A stretch of DNA of 64,000 nucleotides, taken from Vibrio taketomensis. Lineage in GTDB: Bacteria > Pseudomonadota > Gammaproteobacteria > Enterobacterales > Vibrionaceae. The notes under the pieces were generated by a model, which had not been told where the DNA came from, did no database searches, and worked only from the letters and a program-made list of their open reading frames with translations. The translations under genes and the position numbers were made by a program. Positions 11,511 through 20,973 of this stretch are shown one piece after another; the stretch's first letter is position 1; the number at the start of each line of letters is the position of its first letter. The stretch covers positions 992,001 through 1,056,000 of the forward strand of contig NZ_AP019649.1 in the NCBI RefSeq assembly GCF_009938165.1, written 5' to 3'.

Positions 11511-13019
11511 TTAATCTCCATCAACCAATGGTTTAAAGCGACGTAGCTCAGTTAAGCGGTAACCAGTGTAAGTACCAAGTAGCAGAATACACGCCAGTAC
11601 AATTAACTGCAGACCGATAAAGTTAAACGTTAGGTGTTGTACATATTGGTTCGTCATCGCGAGGTAAACCAATACCGCTGTCATTAGCGAACCACCACCT
11701 TGTTTCAATACTTCTTTCGGGCCTTCTTCTTCCCAAAGGATTGACATACGTTCGATAGTCCAAGAGAGGATGATCATTGGGAAGAACGTAATAGATAAAC
11801 CTTCAGTCAGACCAATCTTAAACGCCACCACTGTAAACACGGAGATGATCATGATAACGGTAATGATCACGGCTGAAATACGTGCTACCAGTAGCAAGTT
11901 TAACCTTGAGAGGTAACTGCGAATCACCAAACCTGTACCGACAATCAGCAAGAAACCCACAATACCTGTCAGCAACTGCGTTTGTACGAAAGCAACCGCA
12001 ATCAGTACTGGCATGAATGTACCAGAGGTTTTAAGACCGATAATCACACGCAGGAACACCACAATCAGTGCACCGATTGGGATCAGCATAATAGTCTTAA
12101 ACATCGCTTGTTCTTCAAGCGGCAAGCTGTGTATTGAAAGGTTAAGTAGAGCGTCAGCTTCGACTTTGTCTTTGGTTGCCTGTTGCGCCGAGACTTCTTG
12201 AGCAATCATCGAGAAGTGTACTTGGCTATTTTCACCACCCATCAGATCAAGCAATGAGACGTTAGATTCATCCCAAACTAAAATGTTTGGTGAGATCGTT
12301 TGGTCAGCGGTGCGCGGATTAAACAATACCCATTCACTGCCATCCCAAACTTGGTTCATTTGCTGAATGGTTTGGCGACGACGACCATCTTCCAGCTCAA
12401 TCACCCCTGCAATCTTGCTTGGAATTTTGCTGTAAGCGAGAATTTTGTGTACGGCTTCAACGCGAGACATGGTGTTGAGAATCAATGCCGCATTTTGGCT
12501 GTCAACATCATTCAGTTGTTTAATCAGTTCACGGGTAAAGGTGATGTCATCAGCGGAACGCTTGTTTGCTCGTTCAATCAAAGCGACAACAGCGGCTTCT
12601 GTCGGACCGTCAAAAGTGGCGACAGGTAGCTCAGGAGCAGGAGGAATAGGGGTAACTTTAGCTTGAGGATCGACTAAAAACTGTGCTTTATAGTAAATAG
12701 TCTGCGGCCCGCTGGCTTGACGAATAGACCATTCAGCGCGACGTCCAGTGAGATTGCTGGCATACGAAACACCATAACCGGCAGATGAAGAGCTTTCGCT
12801 GATTTTAGTGTAACCGGTTTGAGTATCGGGTACCGCTAGCGATGCTTTGACTGGTTTGCCTTCTGCATCAAATTGGATTCTCGCTTCGATATCCCAAACT
12901 TGACGGGTTTCGCCCGGAGTCCATGGCACGCCATAGCTTTCATGTCTGAGGATACTCATCGTCGCGCCTATTCCGATCAGGATCGCGACGAAGATATAGA
13001 GAGGGACTTTGGAAGTCAT
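11511..13019 (-). CDS. Inactive transglutaminase domain fused to seven transmembrane helices
   Basis: 502-residue inner-membrane protein. An N-terminal anchor (residues ~5-25) precedes a periplasmic region containing a transglutaminase-like fold (about 150-290). This is the family described as inactive transglutaminase fused to a 7-TM domain; I do not see a clear Cys-His-Asp triad, and the segment around ALILNTMSRVEAVHKIL lacks the nucleophilic Cys. About seven hydrophobic helices follow (residues ~310-490). It lies between the retropepsin-like lipoprotein gene (8 bases away) and the ATP-grasp gene (3 bases), so the three are surely co-expressed. It probably acts as a binding or scaffold partner. 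Confidence 0.85.
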   Translation of the reverse strand: MTSKVPLYIFVAILIGIGATMSILRHESYGVPWTPGETRQVWDIEARIQFDAEGKPVKASLAVPDTQTGYTKISESSSSAGYGVSYASNLTGRRAEWSIRQASGPQTIYYKAQFLVDPQAKVTPIPPAPELPVATFDGPTEAAVVALIERANKRSADDITFTRELIKQLNDVDSQNAALILNTMSRVEAVHKILAYSKIPSKIAGVIELEDGRRRQTIQQMNQVWDGSEWVLFNPRTADQTISPNILVWDESNVSLLDLMGGENSQVHFSMIAQEVSAQQATKDKVEADALLNLSIHSLPLEEQAMFKTIMLIPIGALIVVFLRVIIGLKTSGTFMPVLIAVAFVQTQLLTGIVGFLLIVGTGLVIRSYLSRLNLLLVARISAVIITVIMIISVFTVVAFKIGLTEGLSITFFPMIILSWTIERMSILWEEEGPKEVLKQGGGSLMTAVLVYLAMTNQYVQHLTFNFIGLQLIVLACILLLGTYTGYRLTELRRFKPLVDGD

Positions 13020-13027
13020 AAATTGCC

Positions 13028-13774
13028 TTATTGGTTTTGTTGTTCTTCAGACTGAACGTATTTCTTACTCACATCGACAACGGCGATATCTTGAATAAAT
13101 TCACGACCTAATAACACTGGGTGACTCATCTGAGAGCGATCTGCCAAGGTAAACTGCGCTTTTTCGTGAATTTTGCCGACTTTAACCCACAACTCAACGA
13201 CAGCACGACGTTCCATTTCGTCGTTAGTGGATTGACGAATTTTTACGAACTTCACGATTGGTGCTTCAATCCAGTTATCTTCGCCTGATGGCGTATTTTC
13301 ATCAGATAAGTGGAAGCGAACCCATTTTTTACCGTTACGTTCAAACTCTTCAATATCGACGGCGTTGAGTGAAGAGGTTGCGGCACCCGTATCAACACGA
13401 GCGTCAAAGGTTTGTTTGATAGATTCGATGGTGACTCGTTCAATCGCACCCAGCACCACATTATGGGTTGGCGGCGCAGCAACAGGGGCTACGACGGGTT
13501 TAACGGTTTCTTGTTTCAACGAGTCAATTTTCTTAAATGCAATCGCTTGGTTATCCAGCGTTTTACTTTGCATCGTTAGAATTTTTGCTTCGAGGCTTTT
13601 GATGTAAGTAGATTGTTCAGCGACTTGCTGATTGAGAGAATCGACCTGGCTGTTTAAGTTGGTTTCAACAGATTGGATAGCCGCCAACGTTTGTTGATGG
13701 TTTCTATCTATGTTGGTAAGGGTGCAGCCAGATAACAGAGTAAGAGCTACTACAGGTGTTAATCGGATGAACAT
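13028..13774 (-). CDS. Retropepsin-like aspartyl protease, lipoprotein (RimB/ATP-dependent Zn protease family)
   Basis: First gene of the trio. The N-terminus is a lipoprotein signal with lipobox LLSGC, so the protein is probably anchored facing the periplasm. A coiled coil (about residues 25-70) precedes the protease domain, whose catalytic motif is VDTGAATSSLNA, the D-T/S-G-A of retropepsin-like enzymes; LLGREF near the end is also conserved. The family was once annotated as ATP-dependent Zn protease, but no zinc motif is seen. Length 248 aa. With the ATP-grasp ligase and inactive transglutaminase it likely forms a ligation/cleavage system. Confidence 0.83.
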   Translation of the reverse strand: MFIRLTPVVALTLLSGCTLTNIDRNHQQTLAAIQSVETNLNSQVDSLNQQVAEQSTYIKSLEAKILTMQSKTLDNQAIAFKKIDSLKQETVKPVVAPVAAPPTHNVVLGAIERVTIESIKQTFDARVDTGAATSSLNAVDIEEFERNGKKWVRFHLSDENTPSGEDNWIEAPIVKFVKIRQSTNDEMERRAVVELWVKVGKIHEKAQFTLADRSQMSHPVLLGREFIQDIAVVDVSKKYVQSEEQQNQ

Positions 13775-14015
13775 TGAAATGCCTACGTTTCTTTTTGTTT
13801 CATTTCAGCAAGTAATCTCGAGTCAAACGTGCTGATAATGGTATGAGTTAATTAACGTTTTTAATTTTAGACTAAGGTTTGCAAAACCTCATAGCAGAAC
13901 TGAAAAGTTCTCTCGAGTGGAGAAGGAATAACCTAAGTCTATGTAGCAAAACGAATTCAGCGGCTCACAAATTTAACCAAGTGAGCAAATTTTCGTAACA
14001 CAATCCCTTTAAGCA

Positions 14016-14041
14016 TAAAAAAAGGATGCGTTATGCATCCT
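14016..14041 (-). terminator. Terminator downstream of cmoAB
   Basis: Stem AGGATGC / GCATCCT with loop ATAAC, followed on the minus strand by seven Ts. It begins 16 bases after the present cmoB stop. Confidence 0.85.
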
Positions 14042-14056
14042 AATATTGTTACAGAT

Positions 14057-15079
14057 TCAGACAAAGAAAAAGTTAAACTGTGTCAGAAAAATACTTTTCT
14101 TATAAAAGTTACGGTTTTTCGCGACCAAAACAGCACGACGTGGTGCAGGGTGACCTTCGACTGTTTTGCTTGGATCGTTTTGATCTAGGTAATCAGGTAG
14201 CGAATTGTGCGTCATCCAATCTGTGGTGCGTTGTTCGTCGGTTGACGTCACATTTTCGTCAACGATTCGTACATCAACAAAACCAACTTGCTCCAACCAC
14301 ACTTTTAATGCTTTTGCTGAAGGGAAGAAGTACACATTGCGCATTTGCGCGTAGCGATCCACTGGCACTAGTACCGAGGTTTCGTCGCCTTCAATAACCA
14401 GTGTTTCCAACACGAGCTCACCGCCTGATACCAACTGATCTTTAAGCTGGATTAGATGGTCCAATGGTGAACGGCGGTGGTAAAGCACGCCCATGCTAAA
14501 TACAGTGTCAAACGCTTCCAGTTTAGGTAGCTGCTCAATACCCAGTGGCAGAAGATGTGCACGCTGATCATCGCCCATCATCTTACGAATTGCTTCGAAC
14601 TGAATTAGGAATAGGTGAGAAGGGTCAATACCGACTGTTAGGCGTGCACCTTCACCTAGCATGCGCCACATGTGGTAGCCATTACCACAGCCAACATCAA
14701 GTACACTGCGGTTTTTCAATGGTGAAATGTGTGGCAATACGCGATCCCATTTCCAATCACTGCGCCATTCAGTATCGATGTGGATACCGTGCACGTGGTA
14801 AGGACCTTTGCGCCATGGGTGGAAGGTGCGCAGTAAGTTCTCAAGTTTTTTCAACTCGCCAGTGTGCATTGGCGAGTTGTTAGAGATCGTCACTGAATCT
14901 TTGATATCTATATTATCAGGCGTACCCGCTGGAATTTTATTTAGCGCACGTAGCCAGCGATCAAAGTCACCGTGTTCTGCATTTTGCCAGTCTGTGAGCT
15001 GTTGTGGTAGTACATTGAGCCAAGGTTGCAGACGCGTATCTTGGGCAATAAGTTGGTAGAAATTGGCAAAATTAAACAT
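14057..15079 (-). CDS. cmoB: CmoB, tRNA U34 carboxymethyltransferase (C-terminus frame-shifted)
   Basis: Transfers the carboxymethyl group of Cx-SAM to 5-hydroxyuridine-34 of tRNA. The N-terminus [12 protein letters not shown] matches E. coli CmoB, which decided the ATG at 15079 over an upstream GTG. The SAM-fold motif is [15 protein letters not shown], followed by [15 protein letters not shown]. The reading frame runs to 340 aa, but the family ends near residue 323 with a short basic tail. Adding one base to the five-base T-run at 14115-14119 would give A-K-K-P-stop at 14109 and exactly 323 residues, so the last 19 residues look like frameshift readthrough. The catalytic domain is untouched. 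cmoA lies upstream in the same operon. Confidence 0.92.
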   Translation of the reverse strand: MFNFANFYQLIAQDTRLQPWLNVLPQQLTDWQNAEHGDFDRWLRALNKIPAGTPDNIDIKDSVTISNNSPMHTGELKKLENLLRTFHPWRKGPYHVHGIHIDTEWRSDWKWDRVLPHISPLKNRSVLDVGCGNGYHMWRMLGEGARLTVGIDPSHLFLIQFEAIRKMMGDDQRAHLLPLGIEQLPKLEAFDTVFSMGVLYHRRSPLDHLIQLKDQLVSGGELVLETLVIEGDETSVLVPVDRYAQMRNVYFFPSAKALKVWLEQVGFVDVRIVDENVTSTDEQRTTDWMTHNSLPDYLDQNDPSKTVEGHPAPRRAVLVAKNRNFYKKSIFLTQFNFFFV

Positions 15080-15147
15080 AGTTTTCACAGAGTAATGGGT
15101 TAAAATTTGTCACTCGTTTTGCATCGGCAAAACTTTTTCGCTTCTCG

Positions 15148-15903
<756 letters not shown>

Positions 15904-15988
15904 TTACAGTCAGCACTAAAAGGGCGCGTATTTTATGAAAATTTCGCGCCGCTGTCATGTATTGCATCAAGCCATGAAGGAGTGTTGG

Positions 15989-16855
15989 TTAAAACATGCT
16001 GATTTGTGAATCACCATCCACGGCAGGAAAGGCATTTAAGGCAGGTAGAGTCACTTGCTGTGCCAATTGCTGATAGAGCTTGTGCGCTAACTCAGGAGCG
16101 AGCACGTTGTCTGGTGTATGAATCATTAGATATGGCTGCTTACCTTGAGCGATCCATTGAGGTAGTTTGCTTAACCATGGTTTAAAAAAATTGAAATTGG
16201 CATCGAAATCCGGGTGACCAATAAAGCGGATCATTGGATGATCAGCGGTGGCTATTGCATGTACTGGCACGCGTGGTTTTTTCTTTTGCGCATCGATAAT
16301 GACCTCATTAACAGGCTCGGCGGCAAATACCGGGCGACTATCCATAATGATGCGATCGATTTCTGATTCAATCAGCCATTGGTTAAGGCGTTTTTCATCG
16401 TCGTTTTTGGCAAAATAACCAAGATGACGGACTTCGACCCCAAGCGGGAAATCCGCAGGAAATAATGCGCAAAACTGCTGTAAAACCGGCAAATCTGCAG
16501 GACTAAAAGCGGCGGGTAACTGAATCGTCCATTGCCCGATTCGATGGTGCAGCGGCGCCATAATCTGCAAAAACGCTTTTAATTGCGCTTGGCATCCTTT
16601 GAGCATTTGTTGATGGGTAATGGCTTGGGGCAATTTGAAGGTGAACTTAAACTCATCATGGCTGGCAGCGTGCCAATTCCGCACTGTATTTGAGCTGGGT
16701 GTGGCATAAAACGTGGTGTTGCCCTCAACGGTATGAAATACCTGAGTATACTTTTCGAGCCGCTCAGCTGGCTTAGTTCCGCTGCCATAAAAGCTTTGTT
16801 GCCACTGGTTGTGTGACCACATGGTTAGGCCAAGTCGAAGAGGTAATTGCATCAT
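15989..16855 (-). CDS. yecE: DUF72 family protein YecE
   Basis: DUF72 TIM-barrel-like protein of unknown enzymatic role. Characteristic features are LGLTMWSHNQW at the start, VEGNTTFYATPS near residue 43, FTFKLPQAITHQ near residue 72 and the PYLMIHTPDN block close to the C-terminus. 288 aa, slightly longer than E. coli YecE. It precedes cmoAB on the same strand with a gap of about 100 bases, a conserved neighbourhood, but no functional connection is established. Confidence 0.85.
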   Translation of the reverse strand: MMQLPLRLGLTMWSHNQWQQSFYGSGTKPAERLEKYTQVFHTVEGNTTFYATPSSNTVRNWHAASHDEFKFTFKLPQAITHQQMLKGCQAQLKAFLQIMAPLHHRIGQWTIQLPAAFSPADLPVLQQFCALFPADFPLGVEVRHLGYFAKNDDEKRLNQWLIESEIDRIIMDSRPVFAAEPVNEVIIDAQKKKPRVPVHAIATADHPMIRFIGHPDFDANFNFFKPWLSKLPQWIAQGKQPYLMIHTPDNVLAPELAHKLYQQLAQQVTLPALNAFPAVDGDSQISMF

Positions 16856-17175
16856 ATCGATTGAGAGTGATTTGCTTGTTCCCCATATTACTCAAATTTT
16901 TGTTAAATCACTAACTCGAGAAGGGTGAACAATTCTCGCGGAATCTAGCATCTTGCGGTGAGTTGGGTATATAATCCCAGCCAATTTTTTATCTTTGATG
17001 TGCTTTTGCACACTAGCTGACGCAAAAAGCATCAATAGAAGGTAAAACGCAATAAATTGTATGTTGAATGGTCGATTTTAATCATCTTTCAGCGTATAAA
17101 TGGAACTTTGGTCTGCAGGCATATAAGCGTTAGCAGACGGCATCATCAATATTTAGAGAGATTGGGAATTTCATT
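16856..17175. promoter_or_regulatory. Divergent region between yecE and aspS
   Basis: 320 bases with no gene. It holds the promoters of the minus-strand yecE-cmoAB set and of aspS. GGTATATAATCC near 16966-16977 contains a TATAAT-like -10 for plus-strand transcription (inference). The aspS ribosome site AGAGAGATTGGG is 10-20 bases before its ATG. Confidence 0.4.
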
Positions 17176-18954
17176 ATGCGTACCCATTACTGTGGTCACC
17201 TGAACAAGTCCCTTGCAGGACAAACTGTAGAACTATGCGGCTGGGTTAACCGTCGTCGCGATTTAGGCGGTCTGATTTTTATCGATATGCGAGATCGTGA
17301 AGGCGTTGTTCAGGTTGTTGTTGATCCAGATATGGCAGATGCTTACAAAATCGCTGAGCAACTACGCAATGAATTCTGTATCAAACTAACAGGTGAAGTT
17401 CGTGCACGTCCAGAAAGCCAAGTAAATGCTGGCATGGCTACTGGTGAAGTTGAGATTCTGGCAACAGGTCTTGAAATCATCAACCGCAGCGACGTTCTAC
17501 CACTAGACTTCAACCAAAAGAACTCTGAAGAACAGCGTCTAAAATACCGTTACCTAGACCTACGTCGTCCAGAAATGAGCGACCGCATCAAACTACGTGC
17601 TAAAGCGTCAAGCTTTGTACGTCGTTTCCTAGATGACAACGGTTTCCTAGACATCGAAACACCGGTTCTAACGAAAGCAACGCCAGAAGGTGCACGTGAC
17701 TACCTAGTACCAAGCCGTGTACATAAAGGCAGCTTCTACGCACTACCTCAATCTCCACAGCTATTCAAACAGCTGCTAATGATGTCTGGTTTTGACCGTT
17801 ACTACCAAATCGTTAAGTGTTTCCGTGACGAAGACCTACGTGCTGACCGTCAGCCAGAATTCACTCAGATCGATATCGAAACCTCATTCATGTCTGCTGA
17901 TCAAGTGCGTGAAGTGACTGAAAACATGGTTCGCGATATGTGGCAAGAGCTACTGAACGTAGACCTAGGTCAGTTCCCAGTAATGTCATTTGAAGAAGCG
18001 GCACGCCGTTTTGGTTCTGATAAGCCAGATCTACGTAACCCTCTTGAGCTTGTTGACGTTGCAGATATCCTAAAAGATGTCGACTTCAAAGTATTCTCTG
18101 GTCCTGCTAATGACGAGAAAGGTCGTGTGGCAGTGATTCGTGTACCAGGTGGCGCTGCGCTATCTCGTAAGCAAATCGACGAATACACTAACTTCGTAGG
18201 TATTTACGGTGCGAAGGGTCTAGCATGGATGAAAGTAAACGACCGTGCAGCAGGCTTTGAAGGCGTACAATCTCCAGTAGCTAAGTTCCTAAATGAAGAA
18301 GTTGTGGCACAACTACTTGATCGCACTCAAGCGGAAACTGGTGACATCATCCTATTTGGTGCAGACAGCAAACGCGTTGTAACAGAAGCGATGGGCGCAC
18401 TGCGTCTTAAACTAGGTACTGACCTTGAGCTAACTGATAAGTCAGCTTGGAAACCGCTATGGGTTGTTGACTTCCCAATGTTTGAAGAAGACGACGAAGG
18501 TAACCTACACGCGATGCACCACCCATTCACATCGCCGCTAGGTCTAACTGCTGAAGAGTTGAAAGCGAACCCTGCATCTGCAAACTCAAATGCGTACGAC
18601 ATGGTTATCAATGGCTACGAAGTGGGCGGTGGTTCTGTACGTATCCACAATGCAGAAATGCAAGCAGCAGTATTTGATATCCTAGGTATCGATGCAGACG
18701 AGCAAAAACTGAAGTTTGGCTTCCTACTTGACGCACTGAAATTCGGTACACCACCACACGCAGGTCTTGCATTCGGTCTAGACCGTCTAGTGATGCTACT
18801 ATGTGGTACTGAAAACATCCGTGACGTTATCGCATTCCCTAAAACAACCGCTGCTGCGTGTCTACTAACAGACGCTCCAAGCGTTGCTAACCCAGCAGCA
18901 CTTGAAGAGCTAGCGATTGCCGTAACGGTAGCGAAAGAGAAAGCAGCAGAGTAA
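17176..18954 (+). CDS. aspS: Aspartyl-tRNA synthetase
   Basis: Class IIb synthetase charging tRNA-Asp. The N-terminal OB-fold anticodon-binding domain (about 1-110) contains [26 protein letters not shown]. The catalytic core includes motif 1 around [25 protein letters not shown], motif 2 [18 protein letters not shown] and motif 3 [12 protein letters not shown]. The bacterial GAD insertion domain lies between motifs 2 and 3. At 592 aa it has the expected bacterial length. Single-gene unit with its own terminator. Confidence 0.98.
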   Translation: MRTHYCGHLNKSLAGQTVELCGWVNRRRDLGGLIFIDMRDREGVVQVVVDPDMADAYKIAEQLRNEFCIKLTGEVRARPESQVNAGMATGEVEILATGLEIINRSDVLPLDFNQKNSEEQRLKYRYLDLRRPEMSDRIKLRAKASSFVRRFLDDNGFLDIETPVLTKATPEGARDYLVPSRVHKGSFYALPQSPQLFKQLLMMSGFDRYYQIVKCFRDEDLRADRQPEFTQIDIETSFMSADQVREVTENMVRDMWQELLNVDLGQFPVMSFEEAARRFGSDKPDLRNPLELVDVADILKDVDFKVFSGPANDEKGRVAVIRVPGGAALSRKQIDEYTNFVGIYGAKGLAWMKVNDRAAGFEGVQSPVAKFLNEEVVAQLLDRTQAETGDIILFGADSKRVVTEAMGALRLKLGTDLELTDKSAWKPLWVVDFPMFEEDDEGNLHAMHHPFTSPLGLTAEELKANPASANSNAYDMVINGYEVGGGSVRIHNAEMQAAVFDILGIDADEQKLKFGFLLDALKFGTPPHAGLAFGLDRLVMLLCGTENIRDVIAFPKTTAAACLLTDAPSVANPAALEELAIAVTVAKEKAAE

Positions 18955-18969
18955 TTGATACTCACTGAT

Positions 18970-19014
18970 CGATCAAAAAAAGCCACTTCTATTGAAGTGG
19001 CTTTTTTTGATCGA
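18970..19014 (+). terminator. Strong Rho-independent terminator after aspS
   Basis: Stem AGCCACTTC / GAAGTGGCT with loop TATT, extended by pairing of the A- and T-runs and an outer ATCGATCA/TGATCGAT palindrome. Nearly symmetric, so it can also serve the converging BLUF gene. Confidence 0.92.
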
Positions 19015-19067
19015 TAAAGAGTGCAAAAGAGAGTAAACCCGATGAGCGCTCTACTATTTCAATACTT

Positions 19068-19466
19068 CTACGCTTGTTGTGTCGAGAAGTCATTTGGGTA
19101 GAGAAATAGAGTTCTTGCTTTGAGGATTTCAAACAAGGCTAAGCCGTCTGTGCATTTGAGTTGCTCAATCATTTGGTCATCATCAATGTAGACATGGCCC
19201 ATGCTCCAATCCTGATACATTCTTTGCTCGATGTTAGCTTCGAGCAATGTGTTAATGTGGCAATGTCGTTTGTCTGCACAGATCTCTTCATAAAGGTCAT
19301 CGAGAGTCGATGATTCCCCTTCAATATATTGAATAAACCCTGAGGAATGGGACATTAAAAAACCGGTAACATTGAGCCGTGCATTTTTCTCAATTGCGGC
19401 GGCGAGAAGTTGCTGTAAATCGACATCACTCAATTTTGCATCGCTGCTGTAGAGAATAAATTTCAA
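19068..19466 (-). CDS. BLUF-domain blue-light photoreceptor
   Basis: Short (132 aa) BLUF protein binding FAD and sensing blue light. Residues that align with the known photocycle set are all present: Y6 (ILYSS), N28 (KNAR), Q46 in GFIQYIEG, and W87/M89 in DWSMG; DKRHCH is also typical. No output domain is attached, only a C-terminal helical tail of about 35 residues. It starts at a TTG that overlaps the TGA of the upstream diguanylate cyclase gene; an AGAGGAG ribosome site stands seven bases before it. The overlap implies coupled synthesis and suggests that the photoreceptor controls the cyclase in trans (inference). Confidence 0.88.
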   Translation of the reverse strand: MKFILYSSDAKLSDVDLQQLLAAAIEKNARLNVTGFLMSHSSGFIQYIEGESSTLDDLYEEICADKRHCHINTLLEANIEQRMYQDWSMGHVYIDDDQMIEQLKCTDGLALFEILKARTLFLYPNDFSTQQA

Positions 19467-20236
19467 ATCAGTCTCCTCTTGTTTTTGTACATCAAAGAAT
19501 CGGCAACTTTTATGGTTTTGAAAAGGTCAAATTCTTCGTTGTAGGCCCAGCCAACACTGTATTGAATATTAGAGGCTTGAGTTTTTGAGTGTAGCTGATA
19601 ATCAATGCGTTCGATTAATACGTTTGGTTCGATATGCTCATTTAAAACAATGACGACAAATTCATCACCACCATAACGAAATACAAGGTCTGTCGCTCTG
19701 AGTGACTCAAGTAGGGCGTTGGCAAATGTTTTGAGTACTTGGTTACCTGCTTCGTGCCCTTGCGTGTCATTAACGGCTTTCAAGTTGTCTAAATCAAAAA
19801 AGAACAGTAGAAAGTTTTGTTGAGAAAGGCGTTCGTTCAGGGACTTAAGATAGTCAAAGCAAAGTGCTCCAGTCAGACTATCTTTGATGCTCATGTCTTT
19901 CATTATCTTGGTGCTGAAATCAAGCAGCTCAATGTAACGTAATCCAAGTCGTTGATAGGTAACTTTATCGAGGTCTAAATTAAAGGCAAAGCGAGCTGCG
20001 TGGTGGAGAAGATCAATTTTTCGATCAATAGTGCGATTGGTGATGTGACTTTGACTAGCAAAATTGTTGCCACCATCGGAATCGCTCAGTAGAAAGCACA
20101 ATACATCAAACGCATAACAGATATCATTGAGTTCCAAATCGGGGACTCGCTCTGCTAAGTACGCTTGGATTTTAGCGCATTGCTTTATGATATCGATGTC
20201 TAAGGTGCCACCGAACTTGGTGTACGTATCGCTCAT
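19463..20236 (-). CDS. GGDEF diguanylate cyclase coupled to the BLUF gene
   Basis: 257-residue soluble protein with a helical N-terminal domain of no recognised family (about 1-115) and a GGDEF domain (about 116-257) that makes c-di-GMP. The active-site motif is intact (RYGGDEF, residues 187-193), and an inhibitory I-site RATD (180-183) sits the canonical five residues before it. MSIKDSLTGALCFDYL is the usual domain start, and FFFDLDNLKAVNDTQGHEAGN contains the metal and base-binding residues. Start ATG at 20236 has AGAGG upstream. It overlaps the BLUF gene by four bases, so the two are translated together. Confidence 0.9.
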   Translation of the reverse strand: MSDTYTKFGGTLDIDIIKQCAKIQAYLAERVPDLELNDICYAFDVLCFLLSDSDGGNNFASQSHITNRTIDRKIDLLHHAARFAFNLDLDKVTYQRLGLRYIELLDFSTKIMKDMSIKDSLTGALCFDYLKSLNERLSQQNFLLFFFDLDNLKAVNDTQGHEAGNQVLKTFANALLESLRATDLVFRYGGDEFVVIVLNEHIEPNVLIERIDYQLHSKTQASNIQYSVGWAYNEEFDLFKTIKVADSLMYKNKRRLI

Positions 20237-20457
20237 TAATACCTCTACTAACCAATGGGTATAATATGCATCTCTATTGTTATAAGTAAAGTCTTGTGCA
20301 ATAGATTACCGATACATTTAATATCATTAGTAAGTTTAAAATACTTAGCTAAAAAGTAAATTTATAGTTTACTTTCAGTAAGATGAGCAAAAATTCAGTA
20401 CAACATAGTTCACACTTTAATACATCGTTCAACTAATGCTTTTGGTTAATGGCAGTT

Positions 20458-20973
20458 TTAGCTGAATCGTGTTCTTAGCCACAATCCCCACGGTGTGGTG
20501 ATACCTGAAGTGAGATATTTGATTTCGCCATCTTTGACAATCGCAATCGTCGGAGTGACGCGAATTCCCCATTCAGTGCTAACAGGATGTTGGGCATCAT
20601 TAATCGCGGAAAACTGAAATTGTTTAGCATCGAGATAAGATTGGATACGTGCGTTATCGCCGGATGAAAGCGCTACCGTGACCACTTGATGATCATTTGC
20701 AAACCAATCTATAACCGGGCTAACCCACTTACAAGCGCCGCACCATGTCGCCCAGAAATAGACAATCACAGGGTCACCTTGTTTGCTGAGTGCATTAACG
20801 TCGATATGGTTACCGTTAATATCGACAGTTTGAATTTCCGGTGCTTTACCTTTTGGTGCAGAGCTACTGTGATAAAAATCCATCGCATAGGATGCAACGG
20901 CAATGATCACGAGTGCTAAGCAAAACTCCTTCAGCCAATATTTCCAACTGGATTTTTTTGTCGCGCTTTTCAT
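20458..20973 (-). CDS. scsD: ScsD-like membrane-anchored thioredoxin-family protein
   Basis: Periplasmic thiol-disulfide oxidoreductase tethered by one N-terminal helix (about residues 12-31). The redox motif is WATWCGACKW, and the cis-proline loop is RVTPTIAIV, as expected for TlpA/ScsD-like proteins. 171 aa. It overlaps the scsB-like gene by four bases (ATGA). In Salmonella the equivalent proteins protect periplasmic thiols during copper stress; no scsA or scsC is present here, so the substrate may differ. Confidence 0.82.
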   Translation of the reverse strand: MKSATKKSSWKYWLKEFCLALVIIAVASYAMDFYHSSSAPKGKAPEIQTVDINGNHIDVNALSKQGDPVIVYFWATWCGACKWVSPVIDWFANDHQVVTVALSSGDNARIQSYLDAKQFQFSAINDAQHPVSTEWGIRVTPTIAIVKDGEIKYLTSGITTPWGLWLRTRFS

